A stretch of DNA of 62,500 nt. Origin: Cyanophora paradoxa (Eukaryota; Glaucocystophyceae; Cyanophorales; Cyanophoraceae). The DNA lies in NCBI GenBank assembly GCA_004431415.1, contig QPMI01000297.1, positions 1 to 62,500 on the forward strand, read 5' to 3'. This document shows positions 11,796 to 21,831 of this stretch, piece by piece. Numbering within the stretch: the first letter of the stretch is position 1; every line of letters starts with the position of its first letter. The notes beneath the pieces were generated by a model. The model searched no databases, was not told the DNA's origin, and worked only from the letters and a program-made list of their open reading frames with translations. The translations under genes and the position numbers were made by a program.

Positions 11796-14241
11796 TCAGA
11801 AGTCGAAGATCTCGTTGGGGGAGAGGGGCCCCGTGAGGTTCTTCTCGCGCAGGCGCCGCTCCTGCGGGGCGGTGAGCGGGGCATGCGGAGGGCCGGCGGC
11901 GGGCTGCGCGCCTGGTAGTACTCGAGGGCCTCCAGGCGCGCCTGCCGCCGCGCGAAGGCCGCCCCCACAGCCTCCCTGCCGCCCCTCGTCAGAGCACCGC
12001 CGACGGGGCGCAGCGGTCGCGCACAGAGCCTGGCGCTCGTCGACGGCGGCGGCGGCGGCGAGGCGGCGGCGCGGGGCGTCGCGGGGTCGGCGAGGGCGGC
12101 ACGGGCCGCGTCGAGGTCGATCTCCTCGCTGCGGGGCGTCGGGGACGGGGCCGTGGGGCGGGGCGGGGCGGGGGCGGACCTGGCGGCGCGCCAGGCGGCG
12201 AGGCGGGCGAGGGCTGCCTCCACCACCGCCGCCTCGTTCTCCGGCGAGACGGCCCGCTTGAAGTGCCCTGCTCCCCCCCCGTCTGCGCCGCCCCGCCGGG
12301 CCCGGGGCGAAGGGCCGGCGGACCCTCCCAGGCGTCGGCGCGGAAGAGAGGCTCCAGGTGGAAGCAGTCGGGCCCGTCGAGCGCGACCAGGCGTGCGTAC
12401 GCGAGGAAGTCGGCTGCGGGGCGGCGCTCGCAGAGGGCGGCGGGGCGGCCGGTGCGGGGCCCGGACCTTCGGGCTCGCCGTCTGTGCCCACGTAGTCGAC
12501 CGGCCTGCGCGGCGTCAGGACGGCGGCCGCGGAGGGCCGGCCGGCGGCGCACCCAAATGGCTCCTCCGGAGAGAGGGAGAAGACCTCGCGTTGGGTCGGG
12601 GAGGAAGGGGGGGGGGGGGGGGGGGCGGGGGCGGGGCGGGGGGGGGCGGGGCGGGGGGGGTGGGGAGCGGCGGGGCGAGGGGGCACCTCGCGGGGCCCGT
12701 AGCCGGCGCTCGCGGCGACCTCGAGGCGGTCGAAGGCGAAGCGCACTGTCGGCTCCAGCGCGAGGGCGAACGCCAGCGCCGGCCCGGGCGCGCGCAGGCC
12801 GTAGTCCAGGGGCAGCAGCGCCCCCGGCCCGTACGACATCTCCACCGCCTCACCCGCCGAGTGCGCCCGGCCCGCCTCCAGCTTCACCACCGCCTCCCCG
12901 CCCTGCAGCCCCGCTCGCCCAGGCCCCGCCTGGCGCCCGGCAGCCGGCGGGGCGGGCGCACCATGCCGAGGATGCCGCCGACCTTGCCGAGCTGCAGCTC
13001 GGCGCCGGGGCCGGGGGCCGGAGCGGCGGCGGCGCCGGGGACGAGCATGCAGCGGGTGGTGGTGCCGGAGCGGACGGGGAAGCAGCGTGCGCGGGCGGTG
13101 GCGTAGGCGCGGAGGAGGTCCTCGAGGGTCGGCTTCGCGCCGAAGAGGGCGGCCTCCTCGAGGGCCTCCTCCAGCGCCGCGTACACCCCGGCCACGTACG
13201 CCCGCCGCTCCCCCGTCGCCTCCCCCAGCACCGTCCCCGCCGCCCCCGCCAGCTCCTCCTCGCTCCTGCGCCCCGTCACGCCCCCGCCCCGCCCCGCCCC
13301 GACCCGTGCCCCGCGCGCCAGAAGAGCGGGGCGTCGCAGGGTGCCTCCACGGCCTCGAGGATTGGCGCGTACTGCGACTTCTCGCCCCTCGCGCGCTCAT
13401 GCAGCAGCTGCAGCGCAATTGCCATGTGCTGCACCCGCGCCCGACGGTCGGCCCCAGCGAAGCGCGCGGCCGGCGGAGTGGGGAAGGGGCGCGGGCGGAG
13501 GGGAAGTACGAACGTCCTCCGCGATGTCGTACTCGGCGAGGAGAGGGCCGATCTCGGATTTTTGAGCCGATTCTTTGGACATGCAAAGCCGCTCAGGCAC
13601 GCTAAAGACGAGCTCTCCCTTGCTGAGCGCCCCGTCCGCCTTCAGAACGCCCCCCTCCCGCTTTACCTTCTTGCCTAGCGTCTCGACCGGTTTCGCTGCC
13701 TGCGCGCTCGTGCGCTCTCAACCTGACGCACTCTGGTGGCGGGGCAGTTATTGAGGGGCGCCTCCGTACCGCGACGGCGTGAAACCGAATAATAGAGCGC
13801 TTGCAACTGGAGATCTGCAGCCGGGACACAGGCCGGACCGCCGGCGCACCCAAGAAGTCGGACCTCCGCGCGCATCTCGCGGATGGTGAAGACTGACCCG
13901 GCGCCACTTGCCTAAAACGCGCGGCCTCCTCGAGGGGCGCGGCAGCTGCCAGGAAGGCCATTTCGACTAGGGAGCTAGCGCGGCGTGCGAACGAAGTGCG
14001 CTTACCCCCGGCCCCCAAGTTTGCTTGCGCTAGGCGGTGCACTTCGAGAAACATACAGGCTGCAGACAGAACACCTTCAGCTAGACGGATCTCAACTTTC
14101 GGGCTCCAGTTCGTGGGATTGGACCACGAGCCTCGATCGCACCGTGGCACCGAGTCGCACGAGGGGGGGGGGGGGGGGGGGGTACTCACGGTGGAGGCTG
14201 GCGGCGCCTGGCGCGGCACCTCCGATGGAGTTTCCGGCATG
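11796..14241 (-). CDS. SET-domain lysine methyltransferase (Rubisco LSMT/SETD3 type)
   Basis: Read on the minus strand, an exon at about 13,700-13,520 gives LSKGELVFSVPERLCMS, the N-terminal SET segment. Next come MAIALQLLHERARGEKS and APLFW (about 13,430-13,330), then SEEELAGAAGTVL joined through a GC donor. The C-terminal SET segment GEAVEMSYGPGALLPLDYGL is at about 12,860-12,795. The Rubisco LSMT substrate-binding domain follows (ENEAAVVEAALARL, about 12,250-12,190, to ARRQARLEALEYYQ near 11,920), ending at IFDF and the stop at 11796. Family members methylate lysine (or actin histidine, SETD3) using S-adenosylmethionine. Likely 5' exons lie near 13,875-13,770, 13,970-13,910 and 14,060-14,005, with a possible first exon at ATG 14241 (MPETPSEVPRQ) followed by a GTGAGT donor. 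The substrate cannot be told from sequence. Confidence 0.75.
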
Positions 14242-17200
14242 TCTCGCACGCTACAAGGTAGGTAGTGCTCCCCACTGGCCCCTTTAGCAGCCGGCCCTTG
14301 ACGGCCAACGCCGGGCGTCCGCGCGCTCACTGCCGCCCTGCGCAGGAATGCCTGGACCAGGCGATTGCTCTGAACGCGTTCGACAAGGCCCGCGAGTACT
14401 GCGTCAGTAAGATGCAGCGCCAGGCGCCGGCGAAAAGCGAGGCGGCGGCAAACGAAGAAGCCGCGCTCACGCTTGCGTTCCGAATGAAGCTGGAGACGAT
14501 CATGGTACGCGGGGACCGCACCGCGGCTCGTTCGGGGCCGACGTGGCGCAGGGGTCGGCGCTGCAGCGCGGCGTGAGCCTGCAGGACGCCGGCTTCGATC
14601 TTCTGATGGACGTGGCGGTGGGCGTGGCGGAGGCGGGGCTGCTAGACCCGACGGCTATCTTTCAGCTGCTGAGTGACGCGGCGGAGGGCCAGACGGTGCG
14701 GCACTGCGAGCAGGTCTTCCGGTACCTCGAGGAGCGGCAGGCCTCCCTCACGAAGGCGCGCCCGCCGCGCCGCGCCGTCCGCGGGGCGGCGAAGGGCGCG
14801 CAGGAACTCTTCGTGGGGAAGCAGGCGGGGCGGCTGCAGCTCCTCAAGCTCTGCAACGAGCTGCTGCGGCGCCTCTCCAAGGCGGCGAACACTGTCCTCT
14901 GCGGGCGCATCCTCGTGCTCCTGGCGTTCGCGATCCCGCTGACGGAGAAGTCCGGGGTGAACCTGGCGGGGCGCTTCAACGAGGGGAACGTGACGGTGGT
15001 GGAGGGCGGGGGCGAGGAGGGCCCCATCGCGAGCGACGCCCTCGCCGAAATCGCCCTCGCCGAGGAGCTCCGCCAGCACTCCGCCGGCCCGCCCCGCCCG
15101 CCCCGCCCCGCCCGCCCGCCCGCCCGCCCCTGACGCCGCGCAGAGGCGGCGCCCATCGACTACGCGTTCCACCGCACCTTCTGGTCTCTCCAGAAGTACT
15201 TCGCCAACCCCGCCCTTGCTGTCCAGGCGCCCTCCCGCGCCCCGCCCCGCCGCGCCCTGTGCCGGGCGGGCCTAACGCGAGGCAGGCGGAGGGGATGGCG
15301 CGCATGCTCGCCGACCTCGAGACGGTCCTCGCCTGCTTTGACAGGTGCCCCGCCCGCCGCCGGCCCCGCCCACGCCGCCGGCGCCGAGCGGAAGCAGCCA
15401 CTCGCTGGGGGACGCGGAGGAGGGGGACGAGGAGAAGGGGGAGGGGTACGCGGTGGCGGACAACTCGTCGTTCGTCAAGTTCCTCACCTCGTCGCGCCTC
15501 ATGTCCCTCCAGGCGCGCCCCGCCCCGCCCCGCCCCGCCCCGCCCCGCCCCGCCCCGCCCCGGGGGCCGAGCGCGACGGGGCGCAGGTGAACGACCCGTA
15601 CTTTCGCCGCCACGTCCTCCTCCAGTTCCTCGTCCTCTTCCAGGCCCGCCCGCCCCCCCGCCCGCCCACGCACCGCTCATGCCCGTGCAGTACCTGCGGA
15701 CGGGGAAGAAGCTCGAGGCACAGGCGCCGGCGACGCCGCTCGGCTCGACCACCTTCCTCCGCACCAAGGCCCTCGTGCGCCCCGCAGACGCCCGCCGCGC
15801 CGCCGCCCCGCCCCTGAGCGCCCCGCAGGAGGAGCGCGTGGTGGGCGCAGAGGCGCGCATCTACGGGCTGCTCGAGCGCACGCCGCCGCGGGGCCGCCAG
15901 TTCCGCGAGCTCGTTCGCCAGTCCCTCCACCGCGAGCTTAACTGGGTGCGCCCGCCCGCCCGCCCGCCCGGCCGGCCGCCCACGCGCCCGCCGCCGCCGC
16001 CGCCTCCGCCTCCGCCTCAGCCGCCGCCGCTGCCGCCGCTGCCGCCGCCGCCGCCGCGCCTCACGCTGCGCAGGTCGCCTGGAAGAACAAAAGCTGCTTC
16101 AACTTTGAGCGGGGCGGGGCCGCCCCAGCCACCCCCGACGGCCCTTCGTCCGCCAAGAAGCGCAAGGCAGCTGTGCGATGCTTCGCTTCCTTTTCCGCCA
16201 GGGCCGCCGCGGAGGGAGCCGGTGCGCAGGGCTCGGACGGCGGGGCAGGGCGGCGGGCGGCGGGGCCGGCGGCCGGGGCCGTGGACATCGCGAAGAAGCT
16301 GGACGCGAGCACGAACACTGCGGCGGTGCGCGGGGCGGGGCGGGGCGGGGCGGGGCTGGGCGGGGCGGGGCGGGGCGGGGCTTGAAGGGGCGGGGCGGGG
16401 CGTGAAGGGGCGGGGCGGGGCGGGGCGGGGCGGGGCGGGGCGGGGCGGGGCGGAGCGTGAAGGGGCGGCGGGGCGCAGCTTACAGACGCGGGGCGGCTGC
16501 CGGCGGTGTCGCTGGAGAAAATGCTAGAGCCGGTGCGCGAGGAGGCCGACCCCCAGCACGCCATCGAGGAGGAGTACAAGCTCAAGCGCAACAAGGCAAG
16601 GCCCGCCCCCGCGCCCCGCCGCCTATGCTCGAGCAGCGCGCAGAAGTTCGTGTGGCGCCTGCTGCGCGTCATGAAGCGCGAGGACATGAACATGGTCGAG
16701 GCGCGCCTGCCCCGCCCCGCCCGAGCGGCCGCACAGCGCCCCGGCTGAGCGGCGCGCAGACGCTCGCCACCAAGGGCGACCTCGACGCCGTCATCCGGCC
16801 CGCCCCGCGCCCCCTGCCGCCCCGGCCGCTGCCGGCCCCGCCGCCCCCGCCGCCTCACCCGCCGCCTCCGCACCCTCACCCGTCCCTGCCGTGAGCCTGC
16901 GCAGCGCTCCGCGTCGGGCTCCGCCGACGCCTGCCCCTGCAGGATGCCTCAAAGGCGCCGCACGTGCCCGGCGCGGTCCCCGGCGGCGCCCCGGCGGCCG
17001 GACCGCCGAAGGGGCCCGCCGCCGAGGGGGCGGGCCCGAGGGTAGGGATGGGGACGAGCTGGAGCAGGCGCCGGCGGCGGAGCCGGTGCCAGAGGTGCCC
17101 GAGGGGGAGGGCGGGGAGGGGGCGGAGGGCGAGGGGGCGGAGGACGGGGAGGCCCCTTCCGCGATGGCCGTCGACCAGGCGCCCCCGGCCCCGCCCGCCG

Positions 17201-17559
17201 TCCCGCGCCCCTGACCCCGCCGGCAGGAGGGAGGCCCCGCGGAGGGCGCCGACGCCGAGGGAGATGCCGAGGGGGACGGGGAGGGCGAAGGCGGGCGGCG
17301 TGCGGGGGCGGGCGTGGAGCGGCGGCGGCGGGGCCGATCGCCGGCACACTCGGAGGCGGGCTCGCGCGGGGAGGAGGGCGAGGTCTCCGTCGCCGTCGAC
17401 ATTGACGACGCCGGCGCCGCCAGGCACCCGCCCACGCCCGCCCCCCGCTCCCTCTCCTGACCCCGCTCCCCGTCCTGACCTAACCGCAGCGACACGAGCG
17501 CCGGCCCGCCGGGCGCCGGACCCGACGCCAAGGCGGAAGAGGGCGAGCTTGCCGAGTAG
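14225..17559 (+). CDS. THOC1: THO complex subunit 1 (Hpr1/THOC1)
   Basis: THOC1 belongs to the nuclear THO/TREX complex that couples transcription to mRNA export. Family signatures appear in order: ECLDQAIALNAFDKAREY (exon 2), LCNELLRRLSK and LCGRILVLLAFAIPL with the SGVN element (exon 4), PIDYAFHRTFWSLQKYF (exon 5), FRRHVLLQFLVLFQYL across exons 8-9, ELNW plus VAWKNKSCFNFE, and EADPQHAIEEEYKLKRNK followed by FVWRLLR. The C-terminus is acidic and disordered, with stop TAG 17557-17559. I chose ATG 14225 because MEFPACLARYK joins exon 2 in phase at a GTAGGT donor. Exons: 14225-14257, 14346-14504, 14552-14755, 14804-15086, 15144-15226, 15286-15344, 15398-15512, 15587-15643, 15691-15945, 16074 onward. 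Five of these nine introns start with GC. Exon edges beyond 16,200 are less certain. Confidence 0.9.
15513..15586 (+). repeat. Intron made of (GCCCC)n pentamer repeat
   Basis: THOC1 intron 7 consists largely of a GCCCC/CGCCC pentamer array. It begins with GC and ends with CAG. The opposite strand is G-rich. Confidence 0.85.
16326..16485 (+). repeat. Intronic (GGGGC)n pentamer array in THOC1
   Basis: About 16,330-16,455 is an almost pure CGGGG pentamer array, interrupted by two short TGAAGGGG variants, inside a THOC1 intron. It has the G-run spacing needed for G-quadruplexes on the transcribed RNA. Confidence 0.85.
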
Positions 17560-17626
17560 ACCAGCGCTTGGCAGAGCAAAGGAATACGCATTGGACGCGC
17601 GATGCCCTCTAATTGTTTAACTGACA

Positions 17627-17741
17627 GCATATCTGTGATCTACGCTGGGCGCAATTGACAAAGCGGCTCTCTAGCTGTTCAGAGATCGCAGCACATCTGT
17701 GATCTATCATAGTATGCTGGGCGCAACTGACAAGGCGGCTC
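17627..17741. repeat. Imperfect direct repeat downstream of THOC1
   Basis: A unit reading ATCTGTGATCTA ... GCTGGGCGCAA-Y-TGACAA-R-GCGGCTC occurs at 17627-17669 and again at 17691-17741. The second copy carries 8 extra bases (TCATAGTA). It lies in the 248-base spacer between the convergent ends of THOC1 and the next gene. I see no gene there. Confidence 0.75.
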
Positions 17742-17807
17742 GAAATCGAAGTGGACGCAGAGCGAGATCGCTTGCTCTTTCTGGCTGAGTGCGGCCCTAA
17801 CCTTGGC

Positions 17808-18752
17808 TTATAGGCGACGAGATGCCACTACTGGGAACAGCGTGCCGTCCTGGCGCCGCTCGTACGCCTGCCAGGGATTCAGTGAGCTCGATGCACTGTT
17901 AGACCTGGCAGGGGGGGGTGGGGGGGGGCTACTTACCCGCCCTTCAAACATGATGATTTCGCCAGACGGTGCAAGAGCGCCCGCTTCATCCGCCCCCTCG
18001 GCAGGAACCGCGGCAGCACGACTTGGACGCGAAATGCAGAGCGAGAATGCGGCCATCAGGCTGCGGAGAGCGGAAGCAGCAGTGTTGCCATCGGCCGCCT
18101 GGCCGTTGGGCGCCGGCTTGGCAGCCGGTTCAGGAGGGCCAAAGGATCCGAATGCGTCCATAGCGGCGAGAATAAGGAGCACCAACGAGCAGGTGTTGAA
18201 GATGAACATCAAAATCGCGAAGGCCGCAAGGGATCGCAGTGCGTTTTCATCGGAATTTGCAGACGGAGTCCCACGAGATGCATTGAGGACGTCGACCGCG
18301 CGGCACGCCGCTCCCAAGAAAGACAAGGAGAGCACCTCGGCCGTCCATCCCAAGATTCGAGTCTGAGGGCACGTCAACCGCCTCCCCCAACGGCTGAGCT
18401 CCTCAAATCTGCCCCCGCCCCCGCCGGCCCCGCCTCCCGGGGCGGCGCGATAAGCTGCGGACCTCGCGCCGGTCAACCAGAGGCAGAAAAGCACCAGCGA
18501 TGGCGTGGATCGCGAATAGGAACTGGTCCGAGAAGATCAGCGTGAACCAGAACGGCGCGGGCCCAAGACATATTATTTTTTAAGCACCGATAAAGGGGGC
18601 GAAACGAAGACCAGTGCGGAGACCACGCCGGCGAGCGCTATCGCCCTGAGATTCGCGCCGAGAATGCAGACAACGACGAGAGCCGAGAGAGCAGTCAAGC
18701 ACGAGGACGCAGTCAACAGGACGCGGACAACAGCTCTAGATCTGCTCTCCAT
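17808..18752 (-). CDS. Multi-pass membrane protein of unknown family
   Basis: The first exon (ATG 18752) gives MESRSRAVVRVLL followed by two adjacent hydrophobic stretches (LTALSALVVVCILG and VVSALVFVSPPLSVL, about 18,690-18,590). A second exon (about 18,540-18,490) encodes LIFSDQFLFAIHAI. A third (from about 18,363) gives TRILGWTAEVLSLSFLGA and a clear membrane helix (AFAILMFIFNTCSLVLLILA, about 18,220-18,160), then a Pro/Ala-rich tail containing a polyproline run. A GTAAGT signal followed by C-rich sequence near 17,935 suggests a last intron there. Four or more helices are likely. I considered the SWEET and PEX11 families; neither fits well enough to name. Confidence 0.55.
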
Positions 18753-18840
18753 CTACGCGTAAGCGCGAGGCTGGTTGGGTCGGTTAGCAGGCTGGAGCAA
18801 CGCTTTGTTTTTCGACTCGATCACCTATTACCCCCCAACT

Positions 18841-18956
18841 AGCTAAGCAGCCTAAGCTGCTAAGGCTGCTAAGCCTGCTAAGGCTGCTAAGGCTGCTAAG
18901 GCTGCTAAGGCTGTATAAGCCTGCTAAGGCTGTATAAGCTGTATAAGCCTTGTTCA
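18841..18956. repeat. 9-bp minisatellite (TAAGGCTGC) in a divergent spacer
   Basis: Eight or more copies of TAAGGCTGC and variants (TAAGCCTGC, TATAAGCTG) are arrayed in tandem. The array occupies much of the 324-base divergent spacer between the membrane protein (start 18752, minus) and the FtsJ-like gene (start 19077, plus). No other gene-like content is visible in the spacer. Confidence 0.9.
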
Positions 18957-19076
18957 GCAGCCTGCTCGTCCTCGAACCAGCTCTGCCCGCGCGGGGCCTC
19001 ATCCGCGGCCTGGGCGCTTAGCTAACGGACGCTTTGAACTCGGATCCGCTCTTGGAGACGCGCCCCAACGAACGGA

Positions 19077-21141
19077 ATGGCCGCACGCTACGTGCCGCCC
19101 GCGCGGCGCAAGGAGCTTGAGAGGGAATCCCGCTCCGAGGTGGTGACCGCAGCGCAAGGGGTCGGGAGGGTCGATACCGCCACCGGCACCGCGCCGATGG
19201 GCGCAGTGGTCAGCCCGACGGCGCCGAGCGCCGCGCTTGGCGAGGCGCCCGAGAGGGCTGCGCAGCTCGAGAAGCGAGAGGAGGAAGAACTTGAAGAACA
19301 GGAGCAATCGCGGAACAACGCTCTGCATCGATAGTCCGCCCCCGCGCCCCCGGCCCAGCGCTCTCATCCCACACGTTCCGGCAGCTTCCTGGAGAAGAGC
19401 GAAATATACAGGTGCGCGTGTGTGCGTCTCGCGTCCCGAGAGACTGACGGCTGGCAGCAGGAAATTCGTAGAGTTCAGCGACGCCGTGCGACAGGACAAA
19501 ACCATAGACCACGTGTTCGAGGCCGAGAGGCCGCAAGGCGCGACGATCAAAGGGCCAAGCGCTCTTGATCTCGGTATGCATTCGAGCTTTCACTTCCCGG
19601 CGTTCTCTGCCACTGGCCCCCAGCGCCCCCTCGTTTTTTTCTTCACTTTTGATGTACGTATACCCAGATGCCGAATTCCAGCTGCAAAAGTTCGAACAGG
19701 CGCGAGCGCCCCGCCCCGCGGGCGCGTGCACATGCGTCGCGCCCTGACGGCTGTGCACCGGGGCGAAGTTCACGAAGCTCATCAGCGAGGTGGATCGCTT
19801 CATCCGCTTCACCGACGTCCTCCGCGCCGGTCGCAACAAGCGCTTCCTTGATGTGCGCAAGCCGCCCCGCCCATGACCTGTTCTCGTATCATGGAATCCC
19901 TGGCAGGTTTGCTGTGCTCCGGGGGGGTTCAGGTGCGCGTGTTCACAGTGCGTCTCGCGCCCCGGAGTCCGATCGTACGGTCGGCAGCCGCTATATCGTG
20001 CAGAGGATGGCCGACGACTGCACGGGGGTGCGCTTCGCTGGAAATTAAATTGAAGGGTGGCTGTGGACCACTGGACCAGCGTATATACATTCTTCTGTGA
20101 GTTCAGCTGTCCGAATCTTCGTGTGCGCAGGTGGGCTTAGCGCTTCCCGTCAGCAAAGGTGCGAAGTGAAACATTTAATTTGACCGAATGTATTTTGACG
20201 TCGCGTCCTTCGCAGGCGGTTTTGCAGTCCTCTTCCGGTCTCCAAGGTTCACAGCACTCGATGCCGATGTACTCAACGTTCAGGTACGCCGCTCCCGCAA
20301 CCGCAACCGGAACGCCGACGAGGGGCCGCCGGGCTGCAGGAGCCGGGCCAGGGCCAGAGATGGGGACATGAGCTTCTGCGGTACTACGCCTCAAGTCACT
20401 TTGACCTCGTCCTCTGCGACGGACAGTTTATGCAGGCATTTATTTTGAGCCATACGCAGTTCGACCTCACGCGCTGCGCAAAGTGACTTGCTCTTAGAAA
20501 AACGAGGGTATCACGAGGGTACGGGGCTGGCGGCTTTTGCTGTTAGCGCAATTCGCCGTCGCTGTGAGTATCTCCCGCCCCGATGCCGTTGGCCACTCGA
20601 TTTATGCCGTCCACGCAGTTCGACAATCTTTCGCCGGGCGGAACCCTTCTCTTTCGCGCGCGCCACACTTGTTCGTTCCTTTCTTAGCATTTCTGTCTTG
20701 CAGTAGGTGTTTTCTGACAACCGGGCGCAGCTTCCCGGCTCCACGCGTCCTGCCTGTATTTGTTCTCAACGTGTTTTTCGGACATCCGTTTCGCAAAGCC
20801 GCAGTTCGCAACGCACAAATCAGTTCGTTCCGAAATTCTGCACTTCGCAACCGCACATAAACCCTGAGTCGCCTCAGTTCGTTTACATCTCCTGCACGAA
20901 CTTCGACGCCTCCCGGCGCTCGGAGGTCCTCGCAATCCTGTCGGAGAAGATCGGGGCTCTCCGTAGCTCCGCTGAGATGGTGGAGGTGCTTCGCGGAGAG
21001 GACGAGGAGGAACTCGCTCAGACCATGGCGCCGGGCCTTCTGCGCGAGTTCGAGCCCATGTGGGGCATGCAGTTGCAGGCCCTCGCACGGTGGTACAGGC
21101 GCATTAAGGCCAAGGTCCGCGACGCTTGCATTTTGGAATGA
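19077..21141 (+). CDS. FtsJ-like RNA methyltransferase
   Basis: The predicted product uses S-adenosylmethionine to methylate RNA. Exon 1 (ATG 19077) is MAARYVPPARRKEL plus a Glu-rich helix. Later exons give EFSDAVRQDKTIDHVF and LISEVDRFIRFTDVLRAG, leading into RFLD|VCCAPGGF spliced at about 19,852/19,907, the SAM-binding motif I. These are followed by RYIVQRMADDCTGVRFA, GLALPVSK|GGFAVLFRS, YYASSHFDLVLCDGQF (about 20,380-20,432), WRLLLLAQFAVA|FDNLSPGGTLLFRAR (spliced near 20,562/20,621) and a final exon ending WGMQLQALARWYRRIKAK (stop 21139-21141). Motif order is that of the FtsJ/RrmJ fold. The expected catalytic Lys after GGTLL appears as Arg, so activity or exact substrate is open. All donors I read here are GT. 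Confidence 0.8.
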
Positions 21142-21831
21142 CACGCAGTGTCATCTAGCGTGGTCCCGCTGAACGTGGGCGCCCCAGATCGATCCCAGGG
21201 CGCACGTGGCCGTCCCCGAGCTCCCCGAGGTGGGCGACCGCCAGCAGAAGCGGGCAGGTGGCCAGGAATCCCAGGATGCAGAGGTCGAGGAGGGCTCGAA
21301 GGGCGGCCCACAAGATTGGCGCGCCGACTCGCGCTACTCCGCGGCTAGCAGTGGGGCGCGGCCCGCCCCCTCTGGGCCCTCGCGCCCCTGCCCCGTCCCT
21401 CCCGCGCGTCCGACGCCCTCGAGCGCTGCCGACGAAGGTGGGCGCCGCTGGGCGGCCCGCGGGAGCTCATGGGCGTCCCCTCCCGAAGCTCGAGGCGAGT
21501 CTGGCGCCAGCGATCGCGACTCGAGGAATGAGAGGCCAGCTCCCAGGTCCGCCTCTTCTTGTCCACATCTCCATCCGCTCCGTCGGAGTCCAGCGCCCAC
21601 ACGCCGCAGCGGTCAAGCCGAGCGGAGCGAGACAGGCCGGAAAGACGAGTCCAGGGCGTTTCGCGGGGGCGACGGGTCATCTCAGCCAGCGTTCGGCACC
21701 GGGGGCAGACCGTCTAGTTCTCGGGGGAGCTCGTGGGCCCAGGCACGTTGGTGATTTGATTCGTGCATGTGTGCTGTCCAGACTCGCTAGTTGGTTAATC
21801 ATGAAAGCAATAACATCAAAGTCATGTGCTC
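21142..21831. other. Spacer with a possible minus-strand membrane exon
   Basis: Between the FtsJ-like stop and the DPY30-gene stop there is no secure gene. On the minus strand about 21,330-21,160 reads ILWAALRALLDLCILGFL followed by ATCPLLLAVAHLGEL, a convincing hydrophobic helix, and upstream about 21,600-21,470 reads DGADGDVDKKRRTWELASH. These could be exons of a small membrane protein, but no start, family or splice chain is clear. Just after the FtsJ-like stop is the hairpin TGACAC-GCA-GTGTCA (21139-21153). Confidence 0.3.

Noticed and set aside
12601-12665. Functional G-tract promoter element
   Set aside because: The long G/C run lies inside a SET-gene intron, next to several similar compositional runs in the GC-rich half. 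Nothing marks it as a promoter.
18560-18752. SWEET-type sugar transporter
   Set aside because: PPLSVLK recalls SWEET loops, but the other SWEET helices and conserved residues were not found, and the C-terminal half does not fit.
21206-21754. Plus-strand ORF of 182 residues after the FtsJ-like gene
   Set aside because: No true ATG at the start, Ser/Pro/Arg low complexity and no domain. The reverse strand of the same region looks more protein-like.
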